Source of the DNA: Actinomycetes bacterium
GTDB lineage: Bacteria; Actinomycetota; Actinomycetes; Actinomycetales; Dermatophilaceae
DNA: 64,000 nucleotides
Assembly (NCBI GenBank): GCA_023420415.1
Contig: JAEZWF010000017.1
Location: forward strand, 1 to 64,000
Reading direction: 5' to 3'
Made by a program: the position numbers and the translations under genes
The notes under the pieces: model-generated
Seen by the model: the letters and a program-made list of their open reading frames with translations, nothing else
Told to the model about the DNA's origin: nothing
The model's database searches: none
In this document: piece after piece, positions 53,589 to 62,325 of the stretch
Layout: the number at the start of each line of letters is the position of its first letter
How positions within the stretch are numbered: the stretch's first letter is position 1

Positions 53589-54326
53589 GTGAGCCAACCC
53601 AGCAGCCCGCGCATCCTCGTGGTCGAGGACGAGCGCACCATCGCCGACGCCGTCACCGACCGGCTCGTCGCCGAGGGCTTCGAGGCGACCGCGGTGCACG
53701 ACGGGCTCACCGCTCTCGACCGCGCCCGCGAGTGGTCACCCGACCTGGTCGTGCTCGACATCATGCTTCCCGGCCTCGACGGCCTCGAGGTATGCCGCCG
53801 GCTCCAGTCCGAGCCGACGTCACCTCCGGTGCCCGTCCTCATGCTCACCGCCCGGGACGACGAGACGGACATGCTGGTGGGCTTGGGGATCGGCGCCGAC
53901 GACTACGTGACCAAGCCGTTTTCCATGCGCGAGCTGGTCGCCCGGATCCGCGTCATCCTGCGTCGTGTCGAGCGCGCCGCGGCAGCTGCCGCCGACCACG
54001 GTGCGAGCTCGCCGGGCAGCGACCGCGCCACGGCTCGCGTGCACGAGGTCGGTCCGGTGCGCATCGACCAGGCCCAACGGCGGGTGTGGAACGGCTCCGA
54101 CGAGGTCCACCTGACACCCACCGAGTTCGACCTGCTCGCCGCGCTGGCGGTCGAGCCAGGCACGGTCCTGAGCCGCGAGACGCTGCTCGCCGAGGTGTGG
54201 GGTTGGGGCGACGCCAGCGGCACCCGCACCGTCGACAGCCACGTGAAGTCGTTGCGCCGCAAGCTCGGTCAGGACCGGTTCCGCACGGTCCACGGCGTCG
54301 GGTACGCGCTGGAGACCGGTCGATGA
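53589..54326 (+). CDS. OmpR-family response regulator
   Basis: 245 residues. The receiver domain covers about 8-122 with the acidic pair in VVEDE, phospho-acceptor Asp57 in VVLDIMLPG, Thr in LMLTARDD and Lys in VTKPFSM. A Ala/Ser-rich linker follows, then the winged-helix effector (about 155-243, HLTPTEFDLLAALAVEPG, TVDSHVKSLRRKL, TVHGVGYAL). GTG 53589 is the start; a TACGCT -10-like hexamer only 8 bp upstream suggests a leaderless mRNA. Overlaps the kinase gene by ATGA. Confidence 0.95.
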   Translation: MSQPSSPRILVVEDERTIADAVTDRLVAEGFEATAVHDGLTALDRAREWSPDLVVLDIMLPGLDGLEVCRRLQSEPTSPPVPVLMLTARDDETDMLVGLGIGADDYVTKPFSMRELVARIRVILRRVERAAAAAADHGASSPGSDRATARVHEVGPVRIDQAQRRVWNGSDEVHLTPTEFDLLAALAVEPGTVLSRETLLAEVWGWGDASGTRTVDSHVKSLRRKLGQDRFRTVHGVGYALETGR

Positions 54327-56866
54327 GCCAGGAACCGAGGACGCCCTACGGGCTGCGTCCGCTGGACCCGGTGCGCTCGATCAAGACCAAGCTGGGCGCC
54401 CTCGTCGCCGTGACCGTTGCGGTGGCCACCCTGCTCGCGGTGCTCGCCACACGGGCCGGCTGGTCGCCGTGGCTGGTTGTCCCAGCGGCTGTCCTCGTGG
54501 GCCTCGGGGTGACCCAGCTGCTGGCGCGGGGCATGACGAAACCGTTGCGGGACATGACGATTGCCGCGGGGCAGATGGCCCAGGGGGACTACACGCAGCG
54601 CATCCGCACCGACTCCCGCGACGAGGTGGGTGAGCTGGCGCGGGCGTTCAACCGGATGGTCGCCACCCTGGAGCTCGTCGACCGGCAACGCCGCGACCTC
54701 GTCGCCAACGTGTCGCACGAGCTGCGCACCCCCATCACCGCGCTGCAGGCCGTGCTGGAGAACCTCGTCGACGGCGTCTCCACCCCCGACCAGGCCACCC
54801 TGGCCGCAGCCCACGCCCAGACCGAACGGCTCAGCCGACTCGTCTCCGACCTGCTCGACCTGTCGCGCGTCGACGCCGGCATCGCCCCCTTCCGCGTCGT
54901 CGACGTGCCCGTCGCCGACGTGCTCGAGGACGCCGTGAACCAGGCCCGCAAGGACGGCCTGCGGTATGCCGTGCGGGTCGACCCCGCCGACCTCACCGTC
55001 CCGGGCGACCCCGAGCGGCTGCACCAGCTGCTCGCCAACCTGCTCGACAACGCTGCCCGGCACAGTCCCGAGGGTGGCGAGATCCGAGTCACCGCAACGG
55101 TTTCCGGCGAAGAGGTGGTCCTCACCGTCGCCGACCAAGGACCCGGCATCGCCCCCGCTGACCGCGAGGCGGTCTTCGAGCGCTTCACCACCAGCTCGGC
55201 CCAGCACAGCGGCACCGGCCTCGGCCTGGCCATCGCCCGCTGGGTCGCCCAGCTCCACGGCGGCGCCATTGCCGTCGCCGACTCGGCCACCGGCGCGCTC
55301 CTGCGCGTGTCCCTCCCGCGTGACCACGACCGACCCGTCCGCCCCCAGGAGGCACCGACGATGAGCACCCTCACACCGCCCGCCCCGCGACCGGCGAGCC
55401 CTCCCCCACCGCCGGGAGCACTCGAGCTGCGCCGGTTCTGGCCCGACGCGGGTGCCGGACGCCCCGGCATCGTGGCCGCCTGCGCCGTCGCCGGCATGCT
55501 GGCCGCGCTGATCTGGCCAGACCGACCGATCGGTCTCGGTGTGGCGTTCGTCTTCGCGGTCATCTGCGGCGTGGTGCTGTTCGCCGGGAGCTGGCGGCCG
55601 CGGACGTGGGTTGACTGGGCCGACACCGCCCTCGTCACCGTGTTGTTGGCGATGCTCGTCGTGCGCGATGCCGCGTGGATCACGGTGCTGTGCCTGCTCG
55701 CCGCGCTCGCCCTCGTGGTCGTCAACGTCACGAAGGCCCGCACCGTGCTCGGCATGCTGCTCGCCGCCGCGGCAGTGCCGTTCGCCGCCCTGCGCGGCCT
55801 GCCCTGGCTGGGACGGTCGGTCCGCCCGGCCCACGGCGTGCGCGCGTGGCTGCCGATCGCCCGCACCGCCCTCGTCACCCTCGTGCTGCTGGTCGTCTTC
55901 GGCGCCCTGTTCGCCTCCGCCGACGCCGTCTTCGCCACCTGGGTCGACGCCATCACCCCGAACATCTCGATCGGCGACGTGCCGGCCCGGATCGTGCTGG
56001 GAGTCTTCATCGCTGCGGGAACCCTCACCGCGGCATACGTCGCCCTCGCTCCCCCTGCCGTCGACTCGGTGCGGATCCCGCTCAAGGCGAGCCGGCGCCG
56101 GTTCGAGTGGCTGGCTCCGCTCGTGGCGGTGGACGCGGTCTTCGCGGTCTTCCTCGTCGCGCAGGCGACGGCGCTCTTCGGCGGTCACGCCTACCTGCGC
56201 GAGACGACCGGGCTGACGTATGCCGACTACGTGCACCAGGGCTTCGGGCAGCTCACCGTCGCCACCATCCTCACGCTGACCGTCATCGCGTGGGTCGCGC
56301 ACAAGGCGCCGGCCGACCTCGTGCGCAACCTCGCGCTCGGCGCGCTCGGCGTCATGACCCTCGTGGTTGTCGTGTCGGCGCTCTACCGGATGAGCGTCTA
56401 CGAGCAGGCGTACGGCTTCACGCGGCTGCGGCTGCTGGTGTCGGTGTTCGAGGGCTGGCTCGGCGTCGTCGTGCTGCTGGTGCTGGTCGCGGGTGCTCTT
56501 GGCCGCGCGGGGTGGCTCGTGCCGACCGCGGTGCGGCTCGGGGCGGTCGGGCTGCTCGGGCTCGCGGTGCTCAACCCGGACCTGTGGATCGCCGAGCACA
56601 ACCTGGCCCGGCAGGACACCGCGACGGTGCCCGTCGACTACGTCTACCTGAGTGGCTTGTCCGCCGACGCCTACCCCGCGCTGTGGCAGCTCCCCGACCG
56701 CGAGTTCGCCTGTGTCACGGGGACCGGAGAGCTGACGCCTCCCGGACGCGGCGACTGGCTGGACTGGAACCTCGGCCGCTCCACCGGTCTGGACCTGGTG
56801 GCCGACCGGCCGCTGGCGACGACGGCTCAGGCCACTGCGGCCGGCTGCGACACACTTCCCCGCTAA
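54323..56866 (+). CDS. Histidine kinase fused in frame to a DUF4173 membrane domain
   Basis: 847 codons without a stop. Residues 18-60 hold two close helices with a tiny external loop, so there is no large sensor domain. HAMP covers about 65-118. HisKA has phospho-acceptor His132 in VSHELRTPI. HATPase_c covers about 230-345 (NLLDNAARHS, DQGPGIAP, GTGLGLAIA). After a Pro-rich linker the frame continues into a multi-helix DUF4173 region (about 375-760) and an extracytoplasmic tail with VYLSGLSADAYPALWQL. A separate start for the second part, ATG 55361, has AGGAGG 8 nt upstream, so translation may give a fusion, a free DUF4173 protein (501 residues), or both. Confidence 0.88.
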   Translation: MSQEPRTPYGLRPLDPVRSIKTKLGALVAVTVAVATLLAVLATRAGWSPWLVVPAAVLVGLGVTQLLARGMTKPLRDMTIAAGQMAQGDYTQRIRTDSRDEVGELARAFNRMVATLELVDRQRRDLVANVSHELRTPITALQAVLENLVDGVSTPDQATLAAAHAQTERLSRLVSDLLDLSRVDAGIAPFRVVDVPVADVLEDAVNQARKDGLRYAVRVDPADLTVPGDPERLHQLLANLLDNAARHSPEGGEIRVTATVSGEEVVLTVADQGPGIAPADREAVFERFTTSSAQHSGTGLGLAIARWVAQLHGGAIAVADSATGALLRVSLPRDHDRPVRPQEAPTMSTLTPPAPRPASPPPPPGALELRRFWPDAGAGRPGIVAACAVAGMLAALIWPDRPIGLGVAFVFAVICGVVLFAGSWRPRTWVDWADTALVTVLLAMLVVRDAAWITVLCLLAALALVVVNVTKARTVLGMLLAAAAVPFAALRGLPWLGRSVRPAHGVRAWLPIARTALVTLVLLVVFGALFASADAVFATWVDAITPNISIGDVPARIVLGVFIAAGTLTAAYVALAPPAVDSVRIPLKASRRRFEWLAPLVAVDAVFAVFLVAQATALFGGHAYLRETTGLTYADYVHQGFGQLTVATILTLTVIAWVAHKAPADLVRNLALGALGVMTLVVVVSALYRMSVYEQAYGFTRLRLLVSVFEGWLGVVVLLVLVAGALGRAGWLVPTAVRLGAVGLLGLAVLNPDLWIAEHNLARQDTATVPVDYVYLSGLSADAYPALWQLPDREFACVTGTGELTPPGRGDWLDWNLGRSTGLDLVADRPLATTAQATAAGCDTLPR

Positions 56867-56874
56867 GGCTGCCC

Positions 56875-56928
56875 CGAGTCTTCGGAGCTTTTCACTGGCT
56901 GGAACCAGTGAAAGTTTCCGAAGACTCG
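56875..56928. terminator. Bidirectional terminator, 24-bp stem
   Basis: Left arm 56875-56898 (starting CGAGTCTTCGGA) pairs with 56905-56928 (ending TCCGAAGACTCG) with three central mismatches and a 6-nt loop. It fills the 64-bp gap between the convergent stops of the kinase/DUF4173 gene and rsmA, so it can stop transcripts from both sides. Runs of T on each strand lie inside the stem, not after it. Confidence 0.85.
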
Positions 56929-56930
56929 CG

Positions 56931-57818
56931 TCAGGGCGGGGGCAGGGCGGCGCGGGCGGCGGCGATGGCGGCGAACTGCTCGACGCCGAGCTGCTCACCG
57001 CGGGTGCGCGGGTCGATCCCGGCCGCCACGAGGCACTCCTCGGCGCGCGCGGCCGACCCGGCCCAGCCGGCCAGTGCCGCGCGCAACGTCTTGCGCCGCT
57101 GGGCAAAGGCCGCGTCGATGCACGAGAACGTGTCCTCCCGCGTCGCCCCGACCTCCGGCGGGTCGCGGCGCACCATCTCCACGAGCCCGGAGTCGACGTT
57201 CGGCACCGGCCAGAACACGCCCCGCGGGACGTTCCCCGCGAGCCGCACCGCGGCATACCAGGCGGCCTTGACGCTCGGCACGCCGTAGGTCTTGCTGCCC
57301 GGGGTGGCGGCCAGCCGCTCGGCCACCTCCAGCTGCACCATGACGAGGACCCGCCGCAGCGTCGGGAACGCCTCGAGGAACGACAGCACGACGGGCACCG
57401 AGACGTTGTAGGGCAGGTTGGCGACCAGGGCCGTGGGTTGCGGGTCGGGCAGCTCGCGCACGTGCATCGCGTCCGCGTGGACGAGCGTGAGCCGGTCGGC
57501 GTATGCCGGCGCGAGCCGGCTCACCGTGTCACCGAGGGCTGCCGCGAGGGTCGGGTCGACCTCGACCGCGGTCACGTGCCCGGCGACGGGCAGCAGGGCG
57601 AGGGTGAGCGACCCGAGACCGGGACCGACCTCGACAACCGAGTCGTCCGGGCCGACCTCGGCGAGGCGCGCGATCCGCTTGACCGTGTTGGCGTCGACGA
57701 CGAAGTTCTGGCCCCACTGCTTGGTGGGCCGCAGCCCGAGCCCGGTGGCGAGCTCGCGGATCTGCGCCGCACCGAGGTAACCCGAGGGCTGCTCCGCGGC
57801 ACCGACCTGCTCACCCAT
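56931..57818 (-). CDS. rsmA: 16S rRNA dimethyladenosine transferase
   Basis: KsgA: dimethylates A1518 and A1519 of 16S rRNA in 30S assembly. 295 residues. The start has LGLRPTKQWGQNFVVDANTVKRI; the SAM loop is VVEVGPGLGSLTLALL (near 62-77), GHVTAVEVDPTLAAAL carries the acidic ligand, and the catalytic NLPYNVSVPVVLSFLE (motif IV N-L-P-Y) is intact. The C-terminal helical domain is present. It follows rpf on the same strand as in other actinobacteria. Confidence 0.97.
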   Translation of the reverse strand: MGEQVGAAEQPSGYLGAAQIRELATGLGLRPTKQWGQNFVVDANTVKRIARLAEVGPDDSVVEVGPGLGSLTLALLPVAGHVTAVEVDPTLAAALGDTVSRLAPAYADRLTLVHADAMHVRELPDPQPTALVANLPYNVSVPVVLSFLEAFPTLRRVLVMVQLEVAERLAATPGSKTYGVPSVKAAWYAAVRLAGNVPRGVFWPVPNVDSGLVEMVRRDPPEVGATREDTFSCIDAAFAQRRKTLRAALAGWAGSAARAEECLVAAGIDPRTRGEQLGVEQFAAIAAARAALPPP

Positions 57819-57887
57819 GGGAGGTGACTCTATTGGCGTCGGTGGGCACGCGGCATACCGGCACTGGGCGTTGCCCCGAGAAACGCC

Positions 57888-57922
57888 GAGGACCGCACGA
57901 GCTCAAACCTCGTGCGGTCCTC
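57888..57922 (-). terminator. Terminator hairpin after rpf
   Basis: A perfect 14-bp stem GAGGACCGCACGAG / CTCGTGCGGTCCTC with a 7-nt loop, 31 bp past the rpf stop and before rsmA. It should end the rpf transcript, so rsmA probably has its own promoter in 57823-57887. Confidence 0.85.
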
Positions 57923-57953
57923 GAGTGAGGCGCTGTTGCCTCGATGCGTGGGA

Positions 57954-59114
57954 TCAGGCGGCGTGCGCGCAACCCCACGGGCCCAGACCGGCCATGGCGT
58001 AGTAGCGGTTGGCCACGGTGATCTGCTCGGCGCGCGACGCGAGGTCGGCGCGGGGAGCGAAGTCGTCGCCGCCGTTGGCGAGCCACGAGCCGTAGTCGAA
58101 CTGCAGGCCGCCGTAGTAGCCGTTGCCGGTGTTGATGCTCCAGTTGCCACCGGACTCGCACTGCGCGATGCGGTCCCACATGGCGGCGTTGGAGAGGTTG
58201 ATGCCAGCACCCGAGGTGTTGCCGGCGTCACGCTTGGTCGTGGACGACGAGGACGACGACTTGGGAGCGGTCGCGACCGGCTTCTTCTTGGTGCCGACGG
58301 CCACCACCTGGGCGACCGGCTGCTCGGTCACCTTGGTGCTGATGGCCTTCTTGCTCTCGACCTTGCCGTCGACCTTGGTGATCTTGTAGGTCACGACCTT
58401 GGCGCCGTCCGAGCCGGACTTCACGGTCTTGCTCTGGCCGACGTAGAGCGAGGAGTCGCTCTTCTTCGTGACCGTGCGGGCGATCTCCTGGGTGTCCTTC
58501 AGCTGCGACACGGTGACCCGCTGCACGGCGATGCCGAGGCCCTTGGTGACCTTGGTGCCGAGCGCCGGCTTGACGCGGTCGTCGGAGTCCTTGGTGATGC
58601 CGAGCTCGGTCAGCACGTCGCCGACGGTCGCGGCGGTCGTGGTGACCTTGCGGTTCTTGCCATCGGCCTTGACGGTGACCGCCTTGGGCGTGGTGACCGA
58701 CAGGGCCAGGCCCTCGCGGCCGAGGCTCATCGAGCGGGAGGTCGACAGCTTCGCGGAGTCGGCGCGGATGCCGAGCTCGGCGAGCGCCGCGTCGACCGTC
58801 GTGGCGGTCGTCCAGTACTCGCGGGTGGCACCGTCGACGGTCACGGTCAGCTTGCGGCCGTAGCGCACGACGATCTTCTGGCCGTCGGCGAGCGGGGTGC
58901 CAGGGCTGGGAGCGACGACGTCGTGCTCACCGACCTTGATGTTCTTCTTCTCGAGGATGTCCTTCACGTCGCCGCTGAAGGCGTGGACGGTGGAGGTCTT
59001 GCCGTCGACCGAGAGGGTGACGGTCTTGTCGAGCTGGGAGACGCCGACAGTGCCGACGGCGAGGGCGGTGACGACGGCGCCTTGGACGATGCGCCGGACG
59101 GGACGGGTGATCAC
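57954..59114 (-). CDS. rpfB: Resuscitation-promoting factor (RpfB type)
   Basis: 386-residue secreted or anchored muralytic enzyme that wakes dormant cells. An N-terminal signal/anchor helix lies at about 9-27 (IVQGAVVTALAVGTVGVSQL). Three DUF348 repeats follow (VTLSVDGKTSTVHAFSGDV, LTVTVDGATREYWTTATTV, VTVKADGKNRKVTTTAATV), then a G5 domain (TVTKKSDSSLYVGQSKTV), a Ser/Lys-rich linker and the lysozyme-like Rpf domain (about 305-386, WDRIAQCESGGNWSINTGN with catalytic Glu; GGLQFDYGSWLANGG). GTG 59114 has GGAG nearby. A structured leader of about 180 nt precedes it. Confidence 0.93.
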   Translation of the reverse strand: MITRPVRRIVQGAVVTALAVGTVGVSQLDKTVTLSVDGKTSTVHAFSGDVKDILEKKNIKVGEHDVVAPSPGTPLADGQKIVVRYGRKLTVTVDGATREYWTTATTVDAALAELGIRADSAKLSTSRSMSLGREGLALSVTTPKAVTVKADGKNRKVTTTAATVGDVLTELGITKDSDDRVKPALGTKVTKGLGIAVQRVTVSQLKDTQEIARTVTKKSDSSLYVGQSKTVKSGSDGAKVVTYKITKVDGKVESKKAISTKVTEQPVAQVVAVGTKKKPVATAPKSSSSSSTTKRDAGNTSGAGINLSNAAMWDRIAQCESGGNWSINTGNGYYGGLQFDYGSWLANGGDDFAPRADLASRAEQITVANRYYAMAGLGPWGCAHAA

Positions 59115-59330
59115 AATGCTCCAGTGGTCGTGCTCCCCGGGCATCGGTCCGTGCGACGCGTCCGCCCGGCAGCCGGTGCGGGCACCAGCGCTGCTCGGGA
59201 CAAAGGACGAGGGATGCCAGTCCTGGTGCCGCTCGTTGTGCGGCGGACTAGCACCCCTGCTCGCGTCACCCGGAGGTTCCGACCCCGGCCAACAGCCATC
59301 AACCATGACGGGTTGCCCGGCAAAGGTCAA
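59115..59330 (-). promoter_or_regulatory. Promoter and structured leader of rpf, candidate c-di-AMP riboswitch
   Basis: On the minus strand TTGACC (59330-59325) and CATGGT (17 nt later) make a promoter, giving a leader from about 59295 to the start codon at 59114. The leader is GC-rich with repeated self-complementary blocks (GCCGGGGTCGGAACCTCCGG, GGGTGACGCGAGCAGGGGTG, later CCGGCTGCCGGGCGG). Actinobacterial rpf genes are known to carry ydaO/yuaA c-di-AMP riboswitches, and length, location and some segments fit. I could not fold it or run a covariance model, so this is a candidate only. Confidence 0.5.
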
Positions 59331-59385
59331 ATTTTGATAACGACCGCGTAAGCAGTCGACCAACTCGTCGGGGCTGCGCGGGGCC

Positions 59386-60243
59386 TCACCAGGGCCCGTA
59401 GACCGCCTCCGAGTTGGCGCTCAGGGCCTCGCACAGGGTGGGCACGGCGACGCCGAGCACCCCCGCCATCGCCCGCACCGTGAGCGGCACGAGGTAGGGC
59501 GCGTTGGTGGCTCCGCGCCACGGCACCGGCGTCAGGTAGGGGGCGTCGGTCTCGACCAGGACCCGCCCCAGCGGGGTCACGGCGAGGGCGTCGCGCAGCC
59601 CGGCTGCGTTCTTGAAGGTGACCGTGCCGGCGAAGGAGAGGTAGTAGCCGCGCTCGACGCAGTCACGCGCCATCTCCAGGTCGCCGGAGAAGCAGTGCAT
59701 GACGGTGCGGTCCGGTGCGCCCTCCTCGGCGAGGATGCGCAGCACGTCGTCGTGGGAGTCGCGGTCGTGGATCTGCAGTGCCTTGCCGGTGCGCTTGGCG
59801 AGGTCGATGTGCCACCGGAACGAATCCTGTTGCGTGGGGGCGCCTTCCGGGCCCGTGCGGAAGTAGTCGAGTCCGGTCTCGCCGATGACGCGGATGCGCG
59901 GGTGGGCGGCCAGCTGCTCGATCTCCGCGTATGCCGCGTCGAGACTTCCCTGCGCGGCGAGCCTGGGTGCCTCGTTGGGGTGGATGGCGACCCCGCCGAG
60001 CATCTGCGGGTGCAGGTCGACCTGCTCGGCGGTGAACCGGGCGCCGGGCAGGTCGCAGCCGATCTGCACGATGCGGTCGACGCCGACCGCGGTGGCCGCG
60101 GCGATGGCCGCGCCCACGTCCGGGAGGTCCTCGCCGTCGCGCGCGATGTCGAGGTGGGTGTGGTTGTCGACGACCGGGATCGGCAGCGGGTCGGGCGCGT
60201 CCGGGACGCGCCCGTGCCCACTGCGCTGGTCGTGGGGGGTCAT
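59386..60243 (-). CDS. tatD: TatD family deoxyribonuclease
   Basis: 285-residue metal-dependent hydrolase. The N-terminal VVDNHTHLDI (HxH metal site), GGVAIHPNEAPRL, VIGETGLDYFRTGPEG (Glu ligand), LQIHDRDSHDDVLRIL (His), VMHCFSGDLEMA and LVETDAPYLTPVPWRG (Asp) are complete. TatD enzymes are 3'-5' exonucleases in DNA repair or turnover. It is coupled to metG by an ATGA overlap, an arrangement conserved from mycobacteria onward. Confidence 0.95.
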   Translation of the reverse strand: MTPHDQRSGHGRVPDAPDPLPIPVVDNHTHLDIARDGEDLPDVGAAIAAATAVGVDRIVQIGCDLPGARFTAEQVDLHPQMLGGVAIHPNEAPRLAAQGSLDAAYAEIEQLAAHPRIRVIGETGLDYFRTGPEGAPTQQDSFRWHIDLAKRTGKALQIHDRDSHDDVLRILAEEGAPDRTVMHCFSGDLEMARDCVERGYYLSFAGTVTFKNAAGLRDALAVTPLGRVLVETDAPYLTPVPWRGATNAPYLVPLTVRAMAGVLGVAVPTLCEALSANSEAVYGPW

Positions 60244-62051
60244 GCGATCGAGCCGAGCTCGTCCTCGACCACCGACTCGTCGAGCTTGGTGAAGATCGGT
60301 GTCGGCTTGGCCACGGGCGCCCCGACCGTGACGGGCACGGACTCCCAGCGCGGCGTCTGCGTGTACTCGCCCGTGACGATCGGGTAGACCCGCTCACGGT
60401 CGCCGTCGTCGAGCCCGTGGACCTCGTCGATCCTCGGCATCGGCATGAACTCGCCCTCGCCCCCGATAGCCGCGTGCACGGCATTCGAGGAGTGCGGCAG
60501 GAACGGCGCGAGGATGCGGTTGAGGTCGGCCACGGACTGCACGAGCGTGTGCAGCACGGTCGCCAGCCGCTCGCGCTGGTCCTCGCCCTTGAGCTTGAAC
60601 GGCTCGGTGTCGGTGACGTACTTGTTGACCTCACCGACGGTGCGCATCGCCTCGGCCACGGCTGCCTTGATCCGTTGCCGCGCAAGGAGATCGCCCACGG
60701 TGTCGAAGGCCGCGAGCACCTTGGCCCGCACCGCCTCGTCGACCGGCTCGAGCGGGCCGGGCTGCGGCACCTCGCCGAAGTTCTTGGCCACCATCGACGC
60801 GGTGCGGTTGACCAGGTTGCCCCAGCCGGCGACGAGCTCGGAGTTGTTGCGCTGCACGAACTCTGCCCAGGTGAAGTTGGCGTCCTGGTTCTCGGGGCCG
60901 GCCGCGCAGATGTAGTAGCGGATCGCGTCGGGGCCGTAGGTGTCGAGGACGTGCCGGATGCCGATGACGTAGCCGCGCGAGGTGGAGAACTGCTTGCCCT
61001 CCATCGTGAGGTACTCGCTCGAGACGACCTCGGTCGGCAGGTTCAGCTCACCGAACGAGCCGGGCTCGCCCCCGCGAGCCCCCCTCCCGGCATACCCGAG
61101 GAGCTCGGCCGGCCAGATCTGGGAGTGGAAGGTGATGTTGTCCTTGCCCATGAAGTAGTAGGACAGCTGGTCCTCGCCGGTGGCGTCGGCGTTCCACCAC
61201 TCGCGCCAGCGCTCGGGCTCGCCGAGGCGGCGCGCCCACTCGACCGACGCCGACAGGTAGCCGATGACCGCGTCGAACCAGACGTAGAGCCGCTTGGTCG
61301 GCTGGTCGCGCCAGCCCTCGAGCGGCACCGGGATGCCCCAGTCGATGTCGCGGGTCATCGCGCGCGGGCGGATGTCGTCGAGGATGTTGAGGCTGAACTT
61401 GATGACGTTGGGCCGCCACGTGCCACTCGCCTCGCGCCCCTCGAGCCACTCGCGCAGCGCATCGGCGAGCGCGGGCAGGTCGAGGAAGAAGTGTTGTGTC
61501 TCAACGAACTCCGGGGTCTCGCCGTTGATCTTGGACTTCGGGTCGATGAGGTCGGTCGGCTCGAGCTGGTTGCCGCAGTTGTCGCACTGGTCGCCACGCG
61601 CCTCGGGGTAGCCGCAGATCGGGCAGGTGCCCTCGATGTAGCGGTCGGGCAGCGTGCGGCCGGTGCTCGGCGAGATCGCGCCACGGGTGGTCTGCTCGAC
61701 CATGTAGCCGTTCTTCCAGACCTGGGTGAACAGCTCCTGGGCAACCGTGTAGTGGTTGACGGTCGTGGTGCGCGTGTAGAGGTCGTAGGAGCAGCCGAGG
61801 TCGGCGAGCTCGTGGGCGATGATCGCGTGGTTGCGGTCGACGAACTCCTGCGGCGTCACCTGCGCCTGGTCGGCGAGGACGAGGATCGGGGTACCGTGCT
61901 CGTCCGACCCGCTGACCATGAGCACGTCGTGGCCCGCCATCCGCATGTACCGGCTGAACACGTCGGAGGGCACGGCGAACCCGGCCACGTGGCCGAGGTG
62001 CCGCGGACCGTTGGCATACGGCCAGGCGACGGCGGACAGGACCTTGGTCAT
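60240..62051 (-). CDS. metG: Methionyl-tRNA synthetase
   Basis: Class I aminoacyl-tRNA synthetase, 603 residues. HIGH-type motif PYANGPRHLGHVAG (residues 10-23). The zinc knuckle region reads GTCPICGYPEARGDQCDNCGNQ with four Cys, marking the MetG1 type. The KMSKS equivalent is in MEGKQFSTSRGYVIG (here FSTSR). The anticodon-binding helical domain follows. There is no C-terminal tRNA-binding EMAP domain. The start is ATG 62051; ORF extension to 62078 is unlikely because the family starts at TKVLSAVAW. Confidence 0.97.
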   Translation of the reverse strand: MTKVLSAVAWPYANGPRHLGHVAGFAVPSDVFSRYMRMAGHDVLMVSGSDEHGTPILVLADQAQVTPQEFVDRNHAIIAHELADLGCSYDLYTRTTTVNHYTVAQELFTQVWKNGYMVEQTTRGAISPSTGRTLPDRYIEGTCPICGYPEARGDQCDNCGNQLEPTDLIDPKSKINGETPEFVETQHFFLDLPALADALREWLEGREASGTWRPNVIKFSLNILDDIRPRAMTRDIDWGIPVPLEGWRDQPTKRLYVWFDAVIGYLSASVEWARRLGEPERWREWWNADATGEDQLSYYFMGKDNITFHSQIWPAELLGYAGRGARGGEPGSFGELNLPTEVVSSEYLTMEGKQFSTSRGYVIGIRHVLDTYGPDAIRYYICAAGPENQDANFTWAEFVQRNNSELVAGWGNLVNRTASMVAKNFGEVPQPGPLEPVDEAVRAKVLAAFDTVGDLLARQRIKAAVAEAMRTVGEVNKYVTDTEPFKLKGEDQRERLATVLHTLVQSVADLNRILAPFLPHSSNAVHAAIGGEGEFMPMPRIDEVHGLDDGDRERVYPIVTGEYTQTPRWESVPVTVGAPVAKPTPIFTKLDESVVEDELGSIA

Positions 62052-62171
62052 GGGAGAAATCCTAGGGGTGGGCACCAAACGGGTTTCCCGCGCACATCCC
62101 GTATGCCGCGGGGCTCACCTCCCTGGCGCACCGCACCCTCGCTGCCACGCGGCATACCAGAGGCGGGACAC

Positions 62172-62250
62172 CGAACTTTCGGCCACTGACCCGAATGCTC
62201 GACCACGCGCCCGCCCCACGCACGCGAACTTTCGGCCACCCGCCCGAAAA
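62172..62250. repeat. Pair of intergenic hairpin elements before the DUF559 gene
   Basis: Two copies 53 bp apart: CGAACTTTCGGCCACTGACC (62172 onward, then CGAA) and CGAACTTTCGGCCACCCGCC (62225 onward, then CGAAA). Each forms a short stem TTTCGG...CCGAAA. They lie between divergent metG and the DUF559 gene. The same core occurs twice downstream of the DUF559 gene, so that gene is bracketed by this repeat. Confidence 0.8.
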
Positions 62251-62325
62251 CTGCGCGCGCCCAGGCGCGCATGACCCTGTGGACAACTCCCGACCCGCTC
62301 GTGGCGAACCCGGCCCGGTGGTCAG

